A stretch of DNA of 64,000 nucleotides from SOIL31 sp964636815 (lineage in GTDB: Bacteria > Babelota > Babeliae > Babelales > Vermiphilaceae): positions 1 through 64,000 of the forward strand of contig CAZWTF010000005.1 of NCBI GenBank assembly GCA_964636815.1, in the 5' to 3' direction. The notes under the pieces were generated by a model. That model worked only from the letters and a program-made list of their open reading frames with translations. It ran no database searches and had not been told where the DNA came from. Every line of letters begins with the position of its first letter. Positions within the stretch are counted from its first letter, which is position 1. The position numbers and the translations under genes were made by a program. Shown here piece by piece: positions 34,809 through 43,194 of the stretch.

Positions 34809-36230
34809 CTAGTATGACCGAGCAACTAAAACATCATGCTTACTTGTTTGTTTACAATTAAAACATGTTTCAAATGTACGACCTTCAATAATACAACGAA
34901 TGCTTGCTTTATAATTTTTAAGCTCCGTTTCACATTCAGGCTTACTACACCAACTTGTTTGATAAAATACTCCATCGCGTTCTAATTTGGGTCCAAATTC
35001 TGCCAAATTGTCGCCGGAATGACGCATTTGATGAACACAAGCTTGCGCACGTTCCAGTAAAGTTATTTGCATAGTATTAAGTAATGAGATTACTTCAAAT
35101 TTCAATTCAGAAAGTGCAATAAAACGTTTTGCTAATTCAACACGCTCAACTACCACTGCTTGATTGTTTTCTATATCTTTTGGTCCAAGTTCAATACGCA
35201 CAGGAACACCTTTAAGTTCCCATTTAAAGAATTTTGAACCAGGCGTTTTGCCTTCTTCGTCATCAATAAAGACGCGAACGGAATCTTCTTCTAAATCTTT
35301 TTTAATTTTTTGTGCTGCAGCCATGATAACTGAATTATCAGTGCCTGCTTTAAAAATAGGAATGATAACAACTTGAATTGGTGCAACTTCAGGTGGAAGA
35401 ACTAACCCTTTTTGATCACCATGAGTCATAACAAGAGCGCCAATCAGACGTGTTGTTACCGCCCAACTTGTTAAAAACGGATAAGATTCTTTACCTTCTC
35501 TATCTTGAAATTTCATATCAAAAGCATGCGCAAACGTTTGAGATATTAAATGAGATGTTCCCATTTGCAATGCTTTCCCATCGGGCATAACGCCTTCTAT
35601 GGTTTTTGTTATATCAGCGCCAGCGAATCGTTCTTGTGCTGATTTTGCTCCTGCAATAACAGGAACTGCGAGATAATTTTGTACAAGATTTACATATTCT
35701 TGAAGCATGGTTTCAACTTCTTGATACGCTTCATCATACGTTTCATGTGCAGTATGACCCTCTTGCCAAAAAAATTCTGTTGTACGTAAAAATGGACGAG
35801 AACGCATTTCCCATCGCACCACACTACACCATTGATTAATCTTAAGAGGTAAATCACGCCATGATTGTATCCAACGCGCAAACATATAATGGATTATAGT
35901 TTCTGATGTTGGTCTGACAACTAAAGGTTCTTCTAACTGTTTACCACCTGCATGCGTTACTACCGCAAGTTCGGGGGCAAAACCTGCTACGTGTTGAGCT
36001 TCACGTTTAAGAAATGATTCTGGAATAAGAAGAGGAAATGCTGCATTTTTGTGTCCTGTAGCTTTAATGCGATCATCAAGAACAGCTACTATGCGTTCCC
36101 AGATAGCATAACCATACGGACGAATAACCATACATCCTTTAACGGGAGCATGATCAACCAACTCAGCATCATAGATCACTTCATTATACCAACCAGAGAA
36201 ATCTTGCTTTATATCAGGCAGTTTTTTCAT
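34809..36230 (-). CDS. proS: Prolyl-tRNA synthetase, archaeal/eukaryotic type
   Basis: 473 residues, the length of the short ProS form lacking the editing insertion of the bacterial type. Class II motifs: VVRPTSETIIHYMF, WCSVVRWEMRSRPFLRTTEF with FWQEGHTAH, and TTRLIGALVMTHGD. The C-terminus has cysteine pairs (WCSKPEC and CFNC) and ends in ARSY, as in archaeal/eukaryotic-type enzymes with a zinc domain and a terminal Tyr. It charges tRNA-Pro in the cytoplasm. Start ATG 36228-36230. It stands alone, divergent from the hydrolase gene. Confidence 0.96.
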   Translation of the reverse strand: MKKLPDIKQDFSGWYNEVIYDAELVDHAPVKGCMVIRPYGYAIWERIVAVLDDRIKATGHKNAAFPLLIPESFLKREAQHVAGFAPELAVVTHAGGKQLEEPLVVRPTSETIIHYMFARWIQSWRDLPLKINQWCSVVRWEMRSRPFLRTTEFFWQEGHTAHETYDEAYQEVETMLQEYVNLVQNYLAVPVIAGAKSAQERFAGADITKTIEGVMPDGKALQMGTSHLISQTFAHAFDMKFQDREGKESYPFLTSWAVTTRLIGALVMTHGDQKGLVLPPEVAPIQVVIIPIFKAGTDNSVIMAAAQKIKKDLEEDSVRVFIDDEEGKTPGSKFFKWELKGVPVRIELGPKDIENNQAVVVERVELAKRFIALSELKFEVISLLNTMQITLLERAQACVHQMRHSGDNLAEFGPKLERDGVFYQTSWCSKPECETELKNYKASIRCIIEGRTFETCFNCKQTSKHDVLVARSY

Positions 36231-36279
36231 AAAAAACTCACTTAGCGGTTTAACATTTATTCATTTCATGCTAGAATAC

Positions 36280-36285
36280 ATTATA
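36280..36285 (-). promoter_or_regulatory. Possible -10 box for proS
   Basis: A perfect TATAAT on the minus strand 50 bases before the proS ATG, in the divergent spacer. The expected -35 position reads TAGCTT, a weak match. Confidence 0.35.
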
Positions 36286-36359
36286 TAGACTAAAGAGTAT
36301 AAAAGCTACCGCAGAATAAAGCATTTAGTCGTTATTTCTGGCCTAGGGAGGGTATTTCT

Positions 36360-37253
36360 ATGAATCTCAAAAAAGCTCTTTTTTCTCTTTTGACAACATT
36401 ATACATTGTGACACCTCTTTTCTGCCAAAAAAAAGTTATTACTGTTTTTTCACATGGTATAGCTGATACATGGCAGCAAGTACATGGATACGTCAAATCA
36501 TATACCAAAGATAATGCTGTCTACCGCAATGATCGTTATCTTATCCATACTCCCTTTATAACATTTAATTATCCTGATGCCACTGATAAATTTTATAATG
36601 CCACTGATAAATTTCATCGCGTCAATTATTCTGAGACCAGCTTTGGGCAAAAAAATGAAATTGGCCGGCTTAATAAGGCTTACACAGCAGCAACATCACA
36701 GTATAAAAACTGTGATTGCGATATCATTTTATGGGGATTATCACGTGGCGCATCAAACGTACTTATTTTTGCAGGACAATATGATCTACCTTGTGTTAAA
36801 GCAATTATAGTTGAATCTCCTTACTGTTGTATGTCAGAAGTAATTGAAAGCTTAATGGTGAAAAAAAATCTCAGCTGGATACCTCTTTCATACGGAGAAA
36901 CAGTTGCTGAATTAATATTTAAACGTTACACACGCGATGGTTGCAGCCCTGCAAAATGTCTTGAAAATATTTCCAAAGATATACCAATTCTTATTATTTG
37001 TTCAGAACAAGATCGCCTTGTTCCAGCTTCATCTTCAATGAATGTATATAAAAAACTCATTGAAGCTGGTCATGAACATGTCTATCTTTTTGTCACTGAG
37101 CATGGCAAACACGCAGCAATTTTACAAGGTGTTGATGGTGAAAAATATCAATCGGTTGTTAATGCATTTTATAAAAAATATAATCTTCCTCATTGTCGTG
37201 CCAGTGCGGCACAAGGCAAATCTTTTCTTGCTCTTTGTCAACCAAAAATTTAA
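36360..37253 (+). CDS. Secreted alpha/beta hydrolase
   Basis: 297 residues; strong GGGAGGG ribosome site. Signal peptide (1-~22), then VITVFSHGIADT (oxyanion region ~26-36), nucleophile elbow GLSRGAS with Ser128, acid Asp218 in SEQDRLVP and His251 in HGKHAAI: a complete Ser-Asp-His triad of the alpha/beta hydrolase fold. The substrate is unknown; esterase, lipase or peptidase are all possible. A small in-frame duplication gives ATDKF twice (~74-85). Monocistronic: next gene starts 155 bases later with its own ribosome site. Confidence 0.82.
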   Translation: MNLKKALFSLLTTLYIVTPLFCQKKVITVFSHGIADTWQQVHGYVKSYTKDNAVYRNDRYLIHTPFITFNYPDATDKFYNATDKFHRVNYSETSFGQKNEIGRLNKAYTAATSQYKNCDCDIILWGLSRGASNVLIFAGQYDLPCVKAIIVESPYCCMSEVIESLMVKKNLSWIPLSYGETVAELIFKRYTRDGCSPAKCLENISKDIPILIICSEQDRLVPASSSMNVYKKLIEAGHEHVYLFVTEHGKHAAILQGVDGEKYQSVVNAFYKKYNLPHCRASAAQGKSFLALCQPKI

Positions 37254-37408
37254 GTGAAAATATAATAATTTACGATTTATTTTGTACGTTTTTAAAGTTT
37301 TAAAAAAATTTTTTATTCAGTCTGTTGATTTTATAAAATAGTTTTTTGTACAATTGAAATTGAAGTAAGAGTGTGGGTTTCAAAAAACCAAAAAAAAGGG
37401 AGTTCACT

Positions 37409-37831
37409 ATGGTAATGAAGAGAAAAAAAGCTGCAGTGAAAAAAACTGCTGCGAAACGTAAACCAGCTGCGAAAAAAACTACTGCAAAACGTAAACCAGC
37501 AGTAAAAAAAGCTGCTGCTAAACGTAAACCAGCTGCAAAAAAAGCTGCTGCTAAACGCAAACCGGCTGCGAAAAAAGCTGCTGCTAAACGTAAACCAGCT
37601 GCGAAAAAAGCTGCTGCTAAACGCAAACCAGCTGCAAAAAAAGCTGCTGCTAAACGCAAACCGGCTAAAAGAAAAGCTGCTGCTAAACGCAAACCAGCTA
37701 AAAGAGCAAAAGCTAAAAGTAAAAAAGTTGGTCTTCTTGCAGGACTTTTTGGCGCAGAAGAAGCTCCTAAAAAACCTGCTAAACGCAGAATGAGAGTAAA
37801 AAGAACTATTGCAGTTAAAAAAGCTGAGTAA
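37409..37831 (+). CDS. Lysine-rich histone H1-like protein
   Basis: 140 residues from ATG 37409, chosen because AAGGGAG is 7 bases upstream; a start 12 codons earlier has no such site. About 100 residues consist of an 11-residue repeat K-K-A-A-A-K-R-K-P-A-A, nearly identical at DNA level over 37430-37710, followed by a short KVGLLAGLFGAEEA segment and a basic tail. This resembles eukaryotic H1 C-termini and the chlamydial Hc2/HctB type. Such proteins compact DNA, often in a dormant or infectious stage. Function inferred from composition only; copy number of the repeat may be misassembled. Confidence 0.85.
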   Translation: MVMKRKKAAVKKTAAKRKPAAKKTTAKRKPAVKKAAAKRKPAAKKAAAKRKPAAKKAAAKRKPAAKKAAAKRKPAAKKAAAKRKPAKRKAAAKRKPAKRAKAKSKKVGLLAGLFGAEEAPKKPAKRRMRVKRTIAVKKAE

Positions 37832-37853
37832 TAGTCTTTTACAAAACTTTAAA

Positions 37854-37893
37854 AAAATAAGGCCCACCAAAAAATGGTGGGCCTTATTTTTTT
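37854..37893. terminator. Strong bidirectional terminator
   Basis: Stem AAGGCCCACC/GGTGGGCCTT with A- and T-runs on both sides, between the converging H1-like gene (stop 37831) and M49 peptidase gene (stop 37949). Confidence 0.92.
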
Positions 37894-37948
37894 AAACCCC
37901 AATATCACTTGGGGACCTCATCAAAAGAAAGTGAAGATAGAGGACAAT

Positions 37949-40135
37949 TTATTCACGTGACATTTCTAAGCGCCTAAACTCAAACCATTGTTCAACAATA
38001 TCCGTTGGCCATGTGGCTGCAATATCTATAATAGATCCATTTATATCGTCATATATCGGCATAAACCGTGGATAAATACGAGCGCTTACCTTTAAATCTC
38101 CAACCATTGTTTTTTGGTTGTCTTGTAAAATAGTAGCATGTTCAACATTACGTACATACCGTCCATATGTATTAATCAGCTGATCACACGCAACGCCATC
38201 GCCTGTTGATTTAATAGTTTGTACTTGAACCATCAGATCTTTAATGTCAAATAATAGTTGCTGCATATTGGCAATTCTAAAGCCAAGCACCTGATACGCT
38301 TTACCATCTACCATAACCTCTTCTTGTACCAATTGCAGTCCGCCACCATCACACAAATAATTCATGATCGTCATGTTTGCCAAGGCATGAGCGCCCATAA
38401 TCTCTTTTTGCTCAACATCTTGCGAAAGCAAACGTCGTAATCCTGTACCAGCCATGTCAAAAATCAGTTGTTCTATAATTTTATCTTTACCAATTTTCGC
38501 AGTCCAATCTTTATAAAGACCTACACTATCAAGTTCATCAAACATCTCAATGCTTGTATATAACGCAATAATTTCTGCGCGCAACTCTTCAAGCGCCGCC
38601 TCATTACCTGTCAAAAACTCTGGTAGATTATCACTTGTTACCGGTATGGTATCACCAACTGCATATGTTCTACCACCTATAGTCGGTTGCTTACCTTCTT
38701 TAAAAGTATGGGTTGCAAGACGTCCACTACCATGCCCCAGTGTCTCATGTAAAATACAGTGAATCGACCACATATCTTTACCTAGTTGCCCATCAGCATC
38801 ATGCTCTGCCAGCCAAGCTGCTTGATCAGATATATTTGATAAAATACGTGATAATTCGGGAGCTACAACCTCATTAATCCCTTTATCCGGATGATACATA
38901 ATTTGTTTTGAACCATGTTGTGAACGAATTTCTGAATAGTTCGGCAAACAGTATGCTGCAGTAATACGCAATGGCCCCAAACCACCTGCACTAAATATAA
39001 TTTTATTAATTGAAGCATTAGGAATTGCGGAAATATCATCTATAGTTTCTCGCATAAATTCCTGCGGAAACGGTAACTTTTTTTCCAACTGCGGCAATAA
39101 ACGGTTTAAAACATTCATATCCACCGCTTTAACCGTGATATCTGTCTGAAATGATCCCACATATGATTTAGGATCATCATAGGTTTCAACAAAACCAAAA
39201 CAGTAATCAAGGCGACTATTACTTTTTAACCATGCAATACTATGTTTTTTAAAATACTCTTCATCACCTGTACGGAAAAAAGTAATGAGATGATCAAGGC
39301 TTTCAATCAAATTTGCATCAAAACTTTCAGGATGTTTTTTTGCATGTGCAGACGCTTTTTCTAACCAATAACATGCAACGTCTAACTCTTTACCATATTT
39401 GCCGCCAACTTTATATTTTTCTACTTTTGGGATACGCATGCCACTGCTGCTATCAATAAAAAAATATGAATTAACTGCGGTGCGTTCAGCAGCTGGCAGC
39501 GATTGGTAATCATCTTCAGTAAAATCTGCTGCATATATATTACCTGCGCTTGTTTGAATATTATTAGCAACAAGACACGTAGATTCATGCTGCGCATCAA
39601 ATAATGACAATGCTACTCGGTCAATCAGTTCGGCTGCTTGAGGATAGTCAGCTGCCTGCAATATATGTACCAGATTGTCGCGCGTTAATGTTGTAAGTTC
39701 CAACTTTGCAGGTGTACGTTTTTCGTTAGCATGTTCTTTTAAAAAATACTGGCCATGATTTGTCCAAAGATATACCAAATATGTTTTCGTTTCACTCAAA
39801 AATTGATCTATATCACATGCTAAGATATTGGCATGATTATCTCTTATTGTTTGTGCATGGGCAATAATGTGCTCAAATGCATCAGTTATAGCAACCGCAT
39901 CTCTATGGCGTTGATCCGCTGCAATTTTATTGCCAGGCAAACTTGCACGATACATATAATAAACAAAAATACGCTCTGCTGGAGTAAGGTCATTATATAA
40001 ATCAGATAAGCCTGAAATATACTGAGTTGCTACCTCTTTATAAGATTCTAATGTTTTTGGCGCTTCTTCTAAACAATACATACGTGTCACACCTAATACT
40101 ATAATTACGGTTATATAGAAAGACTTTATCTTCAC
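37949..40135 (-). CDS. Secreted M49 (dipeptidyl-peptidase III-like) metallopeptidase
   Basis: 728 residues starting at GTG 40133-40135, with GAGAG a few bases upstream. Signal peptide (1-~21). Zinc site: His463-Glu-x-x-x-His468 in ILHETLGHGSGR and the second glutamate in EELRAE (~516-521), the two hallmark motifs of family M49. M49 enzymes remove dipeptides from the N-terminus of oligopeptides. The export signal suggests action outside the cytoplasm, perhaps feeding on host peptides (inference). It is upstream-linked to a small membrane protein gene only 18 bases away, so the two may be cotranscribed. Confidence 0.92.
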   Translation of the reverse strand: MKIKSFYITVIIVLGVTRMYCLEEAPKTLESYKEVATQYISGLSDLYNDLTPAERIFVYYMYRASLPGNKIAADQRHRDAVAITDAFEHIIAHAQTIRDNHANILACDIDQFLSETKTYLVYLWTNHGQYFLKEHANEKRTPAKLELTTLTRDNLVHILQAADYPQAAELIDRVALSLFDAQHESTCLVANNIQTSAGNIYAADFTEDDYQSLPAAERTAVNSYFFIDSSSGMRIPKVEKYKVGGKYGKELDVACYWLEKASAHAKKHPESFDANLIESLDHLITFFRTGDEEYFKKHSIAWLKSNSRLDYCFGFVETYDDPKSYVGSFQTDITVKAVDMNVLNRLLPQLEKKLPFPQEFMRETIDDISAIPNASINKIIFSAGGLGPLRITAAYCLPNYSEIRSQHGSKQIMYHPDKGINEVVAPELSRILSNISDQAAWLAEHDADGQLGKDMWSIHCILHETLGHGSGRLATHTFKEGKQPTIGGRTYAVGDTIPVTSDNLPEFLTGNEAALEELRAEIIALYTSIEMFDELDSVGLYKDWTAKIGKDKIIEQLIFDMAGTGLRRLLSQDVEQKEIMGAHALANMTIMNYLCDGGGLQLVQEEVMVDGKAYQVLGFRIANMQQLLFDIKDLMVQVQTIKSTGDGVACDQLINTYGRYVRNVEHATILQDNQKTMVGDLKVSARIYPRFMPIYDDINGSIIDIAATWPTDIVEQWFEFRRLEMSRE

Positions 40136-40153
40136 AATAACTCTCTTTTTTTG

Positions 40154-40516
40154 TTATTCTACAATTATCTCTCTATGCCATCTTAAGCCACGTTTTATTA
40201 AATCATATTCTTTTACGTTGTTGTACAATAAATATGCATGTGCCATTGCAGCACAACCTGCGATAGAAGCAATCGTTCGAGTGTTTTTCTGTTGACGAAC
40301 TTTTTTAAACGCTAAAGGCACTATGTAGATAGTAGCCATCATACCGTTAAAAAGAATATTCATTCGGTATCTTTCTAGAAAATGTTTTCTTTCTTCATCC
40401 GAATCCAATCTTTTAACTAATTTTTTTTCAGACAATCTAACTCTACTCTTACAATCCATAGCATCTGTTCCTACAAATCCAAACACTAAAGCAACAGTTG
40501 CATACATATACTTCAT
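40154..40516 (-). CDS. Small membrane protein of unknown function
   Basis: 120 residues; AAAGGAG 7 bases before ATG. Signal-like hydrophobic start (1-~19), a charged helix (25-50, SEKKLVKRLDSDEERKHFLE), a hydrophobic hairpin (~52-68 and ~82-97) and a basic C-terminus. No family recognised. Lies between the FKBP gene and the M49 peptidase gene; the 18-base gap to the latter suggests an operon. Confidence 0.7.
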   Translation of the reverse strand: MKYMYATVALVFGFVGTDAMDCKSRVRLSEKKLVKRLDSDEERKHFLERYRMNILFNGMMATIYIVPLAFKKVRQQKNTRTIASIAGCAAMAHAYLLYNNVKEYDLIKRGLRWHREIIVE

Positions 40517-40533
40517 AGCATTTCTCCTTTAAT

Positions 40534-40566
40534 AAAAAAGGCCTTATTTTTAATAAGACCTTTTTT
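40534..40566 (-). terminator. Terminator of the FKBP gene
   Basis: Stem AAAAAGGCCTTATT/AATAAGACCTTTTT with one mismatch and a T-run on the minus strand, 17 bases after the stop at 40584. Confidence 0.8.
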
Positions 40567-40583
40567 GGGTTGTTTTTCAATTT

Positions 40584-41060
40584 TTATGAAACCTGCAACA
40601 ACTCAACATCAAAAATGAGATTTGCATTTGCAGGAATTATTGCACCAGCACCACGTGCACCATATCCCAAGCCAGATGGAATAAATAAACGGCGTTTTTC
40701 ACCAACTTTCATGGTCATAACGCCCTCATCCCAACCTTGGATCACTTGGCCGATACCTATTACAAAGCTAAATGGCTGATTACGATCATAACTACTATCA
40801 AATTTACGTCCTTCTTGACCGTTATTATCTAACCAACCAGTATACTGCACAGTTACTCTGTTTCCAGCTCTTGGGCTTGCTCCTGTTCCTGGTGTTATAA
40901 TTGCATATTCTAAACCAGAAGCTGTTCTTGTACGTTCCATCTTTGTGTTCTCCGCTGCTATTGTTTTATTGTTATTTTCTGTGCTATTTATGCCTCTGCA
41001 ACTCACCAATAAACATGTTGTTACAAGCATTGCTGAACAAGCTACTGCCAATTTTTTCAT
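40584..41060 (-). CDS. FKBP-type peptidyl-prolyl isomerase, lipoprotein
   Basis: 158 residues; AGGAGAG before ATG. N-terminal lipoprotein signal with lipobox LVSC (Cys21), a short linker, then an FKBP domain (~48-158): SGLEYAIITPGTG, VTVQYTGWL, FDSSYDR, FVIGIGQVIQGWDEGV, GEKRRLFIPSGLGYG and IIPANANLIFDVELL. These are the aromatic pocket motifs of FKBP. It should speed proline isomerisation during folding of exported proteins, anchored to a membrane. Relevant here because many exported repeat proteins are encoded nearby. Confidence 0.94.
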   Translation of the reverse strand: MKKLAVACSAMLVTTCLLVSCRGINSTENNNKTIAAENTKMERTRTASGLEYAIITPGTGASPRAGNRVTVQYTGWLDNNGQEGRKFDSSYDRNQPFSFVIGIGQVIQGWDEGVMTMKVGEKRRLFIPSGLGYGARGAGAIIPANANLIFDVELLQVS

Positions 41061-41117
41061 CTTCTCTCCTTTAAAAAAATTTATTTATAAATGATTATAT
41101 CAACACTTTTAATAGAT

Positions 41118-41458
41118 TCAAAGTCCACGTTTTTTCCACCATTCATCAGTCCAAAATTCTTGTGGTACTTTTTTTTCATCAAGGCTATTAGGCCATTCTA
41201 ATCCATACTCGTTTTCTAAAATATCAAGCCATTTATCTCGCGTTGACAAGGGGGAATCGTTACAACAAAACATACAATACGCAATTAATACACCACCATT
41301 AGGAAATCCTATAGTATATTCACGATATTGTTGATCATAGCGCAAAATAGTACCTTTTTTAGATAAATGAATATCCATAGCTAAACAACAATGAGGGCCT
41401 TTATAATTACGTCTTTTTTCCTCAACTCTTTCCTGTATTTTTTTAGCCAATCTTCCAT
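41118..41458 (-). pseudogene. DUF6980-like protein, apparent 1-base frameshift near start
   Basis: The clear open frame begins only at a TTG (41450) with no ribosome site. Eight bases upstream an ATG (41456-41458) has a GAGG site at 6 bases, but its frame breaks at a run of seven A (plus-strand T 41438-41444); one extra A would join MEDWLKK to IQERVEEKRRNY. The rest is intact and parallels the next gene: HCC pair, REYTIGFPNGG, YCMFCC, STRDKWLDILENEYGLEWP, VPQEFWTDEWWKKRGL. Sequencing error, frameshifting or a real mutation are all possible. Family function is unknown; position after a toxin-like gene suggests immunity (inference). Confidence 0.65.
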
Positions 41459-41479
41459 TAATATCCTCAACTTATATCA

Positions 41480-41848
41480 TTAAAATAAATTTCGTATTGG
41501 CTTATTCATAGAAATAATTGCTTCTTCTTTACTCTTTAAGCCACGCTCTTTCCACCACTGATCAATCCAAAATCCTTCTGGAACTTTCCCTTTATCCTCA
41601 TGCAAAGGCTCTTCTAATCCATATTCATTTTCCAACACATCAAACCATTCATCTCTCAACGATGATGGCAATCTAGTCCCACAATTAGGACAAAAAAGCA
41701 TTAAAGATTTAGATGTTGACCTAAAGTCTCGAATGGTATATTCCCGCCATTTTGGATTATACTCAACAGGGCAATACTTATCTTCTGCCTCATATTGCAA
41801 TGCTCCGCAACAATACAACGGTACTTTTTCAATTATATTTTTTTGCAT
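41480..41848 (-). CDS. DUF6980-like zinc-ribbon-type small protein
   Basis: 122 residues; ATG 41846-41848. A CC pair (YCCGAL), YCPVEYNPKWREYTIRD, then FCPNCGTRLPSSLRDEWFD and VPEGFWIDQWWKERGL. The CC...CPNCG pattern may bind zinc. Homologous to the next gene downstream (29-base gap) and placed 17 bases after the HINT/toxin-like gene, so the three look like one operon. The family resembles DUF6980 from memory; no function is established. An immunity role is inferred from gene order alone. Confidence 0.75.
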   Translation of the reverse strand: MQKNIIEKVPLYCCGALQYEAEDKYCPVEYNPKWREYTIRDFRSTSKSLMLFCPNCGTRLPSSLRDEWFDVLENEYGLEEPLHEDKGKVPEGFWIDQWWKERGLKSKEEAIISMNKPIRNLF

Positions 41849-41865
41849 ATTAGCTACATCCTTAC

Positions 41866-43047
41866 TTAACCTAATGGTACTCGCGAATCTTTTTCCCCTT
41901 GAGTGGTTTTTTCATGATTAACAGTACCATCAAAATTTGCAACACGTATCCATTTACCTCGTTTATTAAATACTTCAAGATGATCATTATGTAGTGCATC
42001 AATAACTACAAAATCTCCTTTGTTAAATCCATCACAACCCTCTATTTTCTTAATCACTCTAAATGCACGCTTTCCATGATTAATATGCTCAGTACGCTCT
42101 AAACAATCTTTTATTTTCTGCCCAAATGGATGTTCTTTAATCCAATCTTCTGTACGATTATACCAAGGTCCATCATAACGCTTAACCTCACTGCCATCGA
42201 TTTGGGTTGTTGCAGCATTGTGCAATATAGGTTTTTCGGCATGGATAGGAAATTCGCAACCTTTATCAACATTATTCTCAGGAATTTCATGAATTAATTT
42301 GGTAGGAAGATCAACTTTTCCAGCTTTTATATCACAAACAATAGGAACATTTTGTACTGGCTCATAGCAACCAGTATCAATTGGTGTTGATGCACCATTT
42401 TTGCTTTCAGGAGAAAAACAACCGCGATGTTGTGATTCATACCTATGAGCTTTTCTGTGTTTGCAAAACATTACACAACCAAGAATACCCCATGTTGCTA
42501 TGGCAGCAGCAACTCCTGCTGGCGGACATGCAACAGATAACACAATTGTTCCTACTGTAGAAACTGGATCAATATTATGAGCAATAATTTCGTAAGGAGT
42601 TACACAAAAAATATGACTTGTATCAACGGTAAATGCATGCATTCTTTGTTGCTTATGCACTGTTTCAACCGCATCAACAGAAACAACATTACCGCTACCA
42701 CACAACAACTGTTCTGAAACTTGTAATGCATGCGCACTCACCCAATCATTTCTGGTACAGGAATAAAATTTTTGATGTGGCGCCGCACAAACACATATGT
42801 CTTTAATTTGAATTGTTATAAAGCAATCAGCCACATAACTCATCGTATGAGTAACAGAATACGGCTGCAGCTGCCCACCTTCAGCAACCACAACAACATT
42901 ATTGCCAACTACAAAGTGTTGAATAGGTTTAAAACCATATTCATGTTTCACCAATGTATGTTCAGCAAATCCATCTGGCTGCAATAAACCGACCCATAAC
43001 AACAGATGCAATATCATACAATATGAGGCTTTTTTTCTTCTCATCAT
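41866..43047 (-). CDS. Secreted HINT-domain protein with C-terminal toxin-like domain
   Basis: 393 residues from the first of two adjacent ATGs (43045-43047), because a signal peptide follows; an in-frame ATG 19 codons earlier lacks a ribosome site. Order: signal peptide (~1-28), HINT-like fold (~30-165) from GFAEHTLVKHEYGFKPI through WVSAHALQVSEQLLCGSG to CVTPYEIIAHN, a hydrophobic segment (~170-198), a variable linker, and a C-terminal domain (~290-393) with GPWYNRTEDWIKEHP, KKIEGCDGFNKGDFVVID and HLEVFNKRGKWIRVANFDG. Where HINT domains have CFxxGT, this one has GFAEHT: the nucleophilic Cys is missing. The C-terminus recalls nuclease toxins of the colicin E3 type, weakly. Two small DUF6980-like genes follow immediately. 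Confidence 0.7.
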   Translation of the reverse strand: MMRRKKASYCMILHLLLWVGLLQPDGFAEHTLVKHEYGFKPIQHFVVGNNVVVVAEGGQLQPYSVTHTMSYVADCFITIQIKDICVCAAPHQKFYSCTRNDWVSAHALQVSEQLLCGSGNVVSVDAVETVHKQQRMHAFTVDTSHIFCVTPYEIIAHNIDPVSTVGTIVLSVACPPAGVAAAIATWGILGCVMFCKHRKAHRYESQHRGCFSPESKNGASTPIDTGCYEPVQNVPIVCDIKAGKVDLPTKLIHEIPENNVDKGCEFPIHAEKPILHNAATTQIDGSEVKRYDGPWYNRTEDWIKEHPFGQKIKDCLERTEHINHGKRAFRVIKKIEGCDGFNKGDFVVIDALHNDHLEVFNKRGKWIRVANFDGTVNHEKTTQGEKDSRVPLG

Positions 43048-43194
43048 GATCTTTCTGTTTAAGTTATTTAAAATACGCAGCCCAAGTATAACATTGCAGC
43101 CCAATAAAAATAGTATTTTACAACAAAACTATTGCTTTAAAAAAATAAGCTTTTATAAAGTGAAATAAAAAAACAGTGTAAGATTAAAAAAATT

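Noticed and set aside
37331..37870. Two minus-strand frames opposite the H1-like gene
   Set aside because: Antisense readings of the 33-bp repeat, giving Phe/Ser- or Ala/Phe-rich sequence with no ribosome site.
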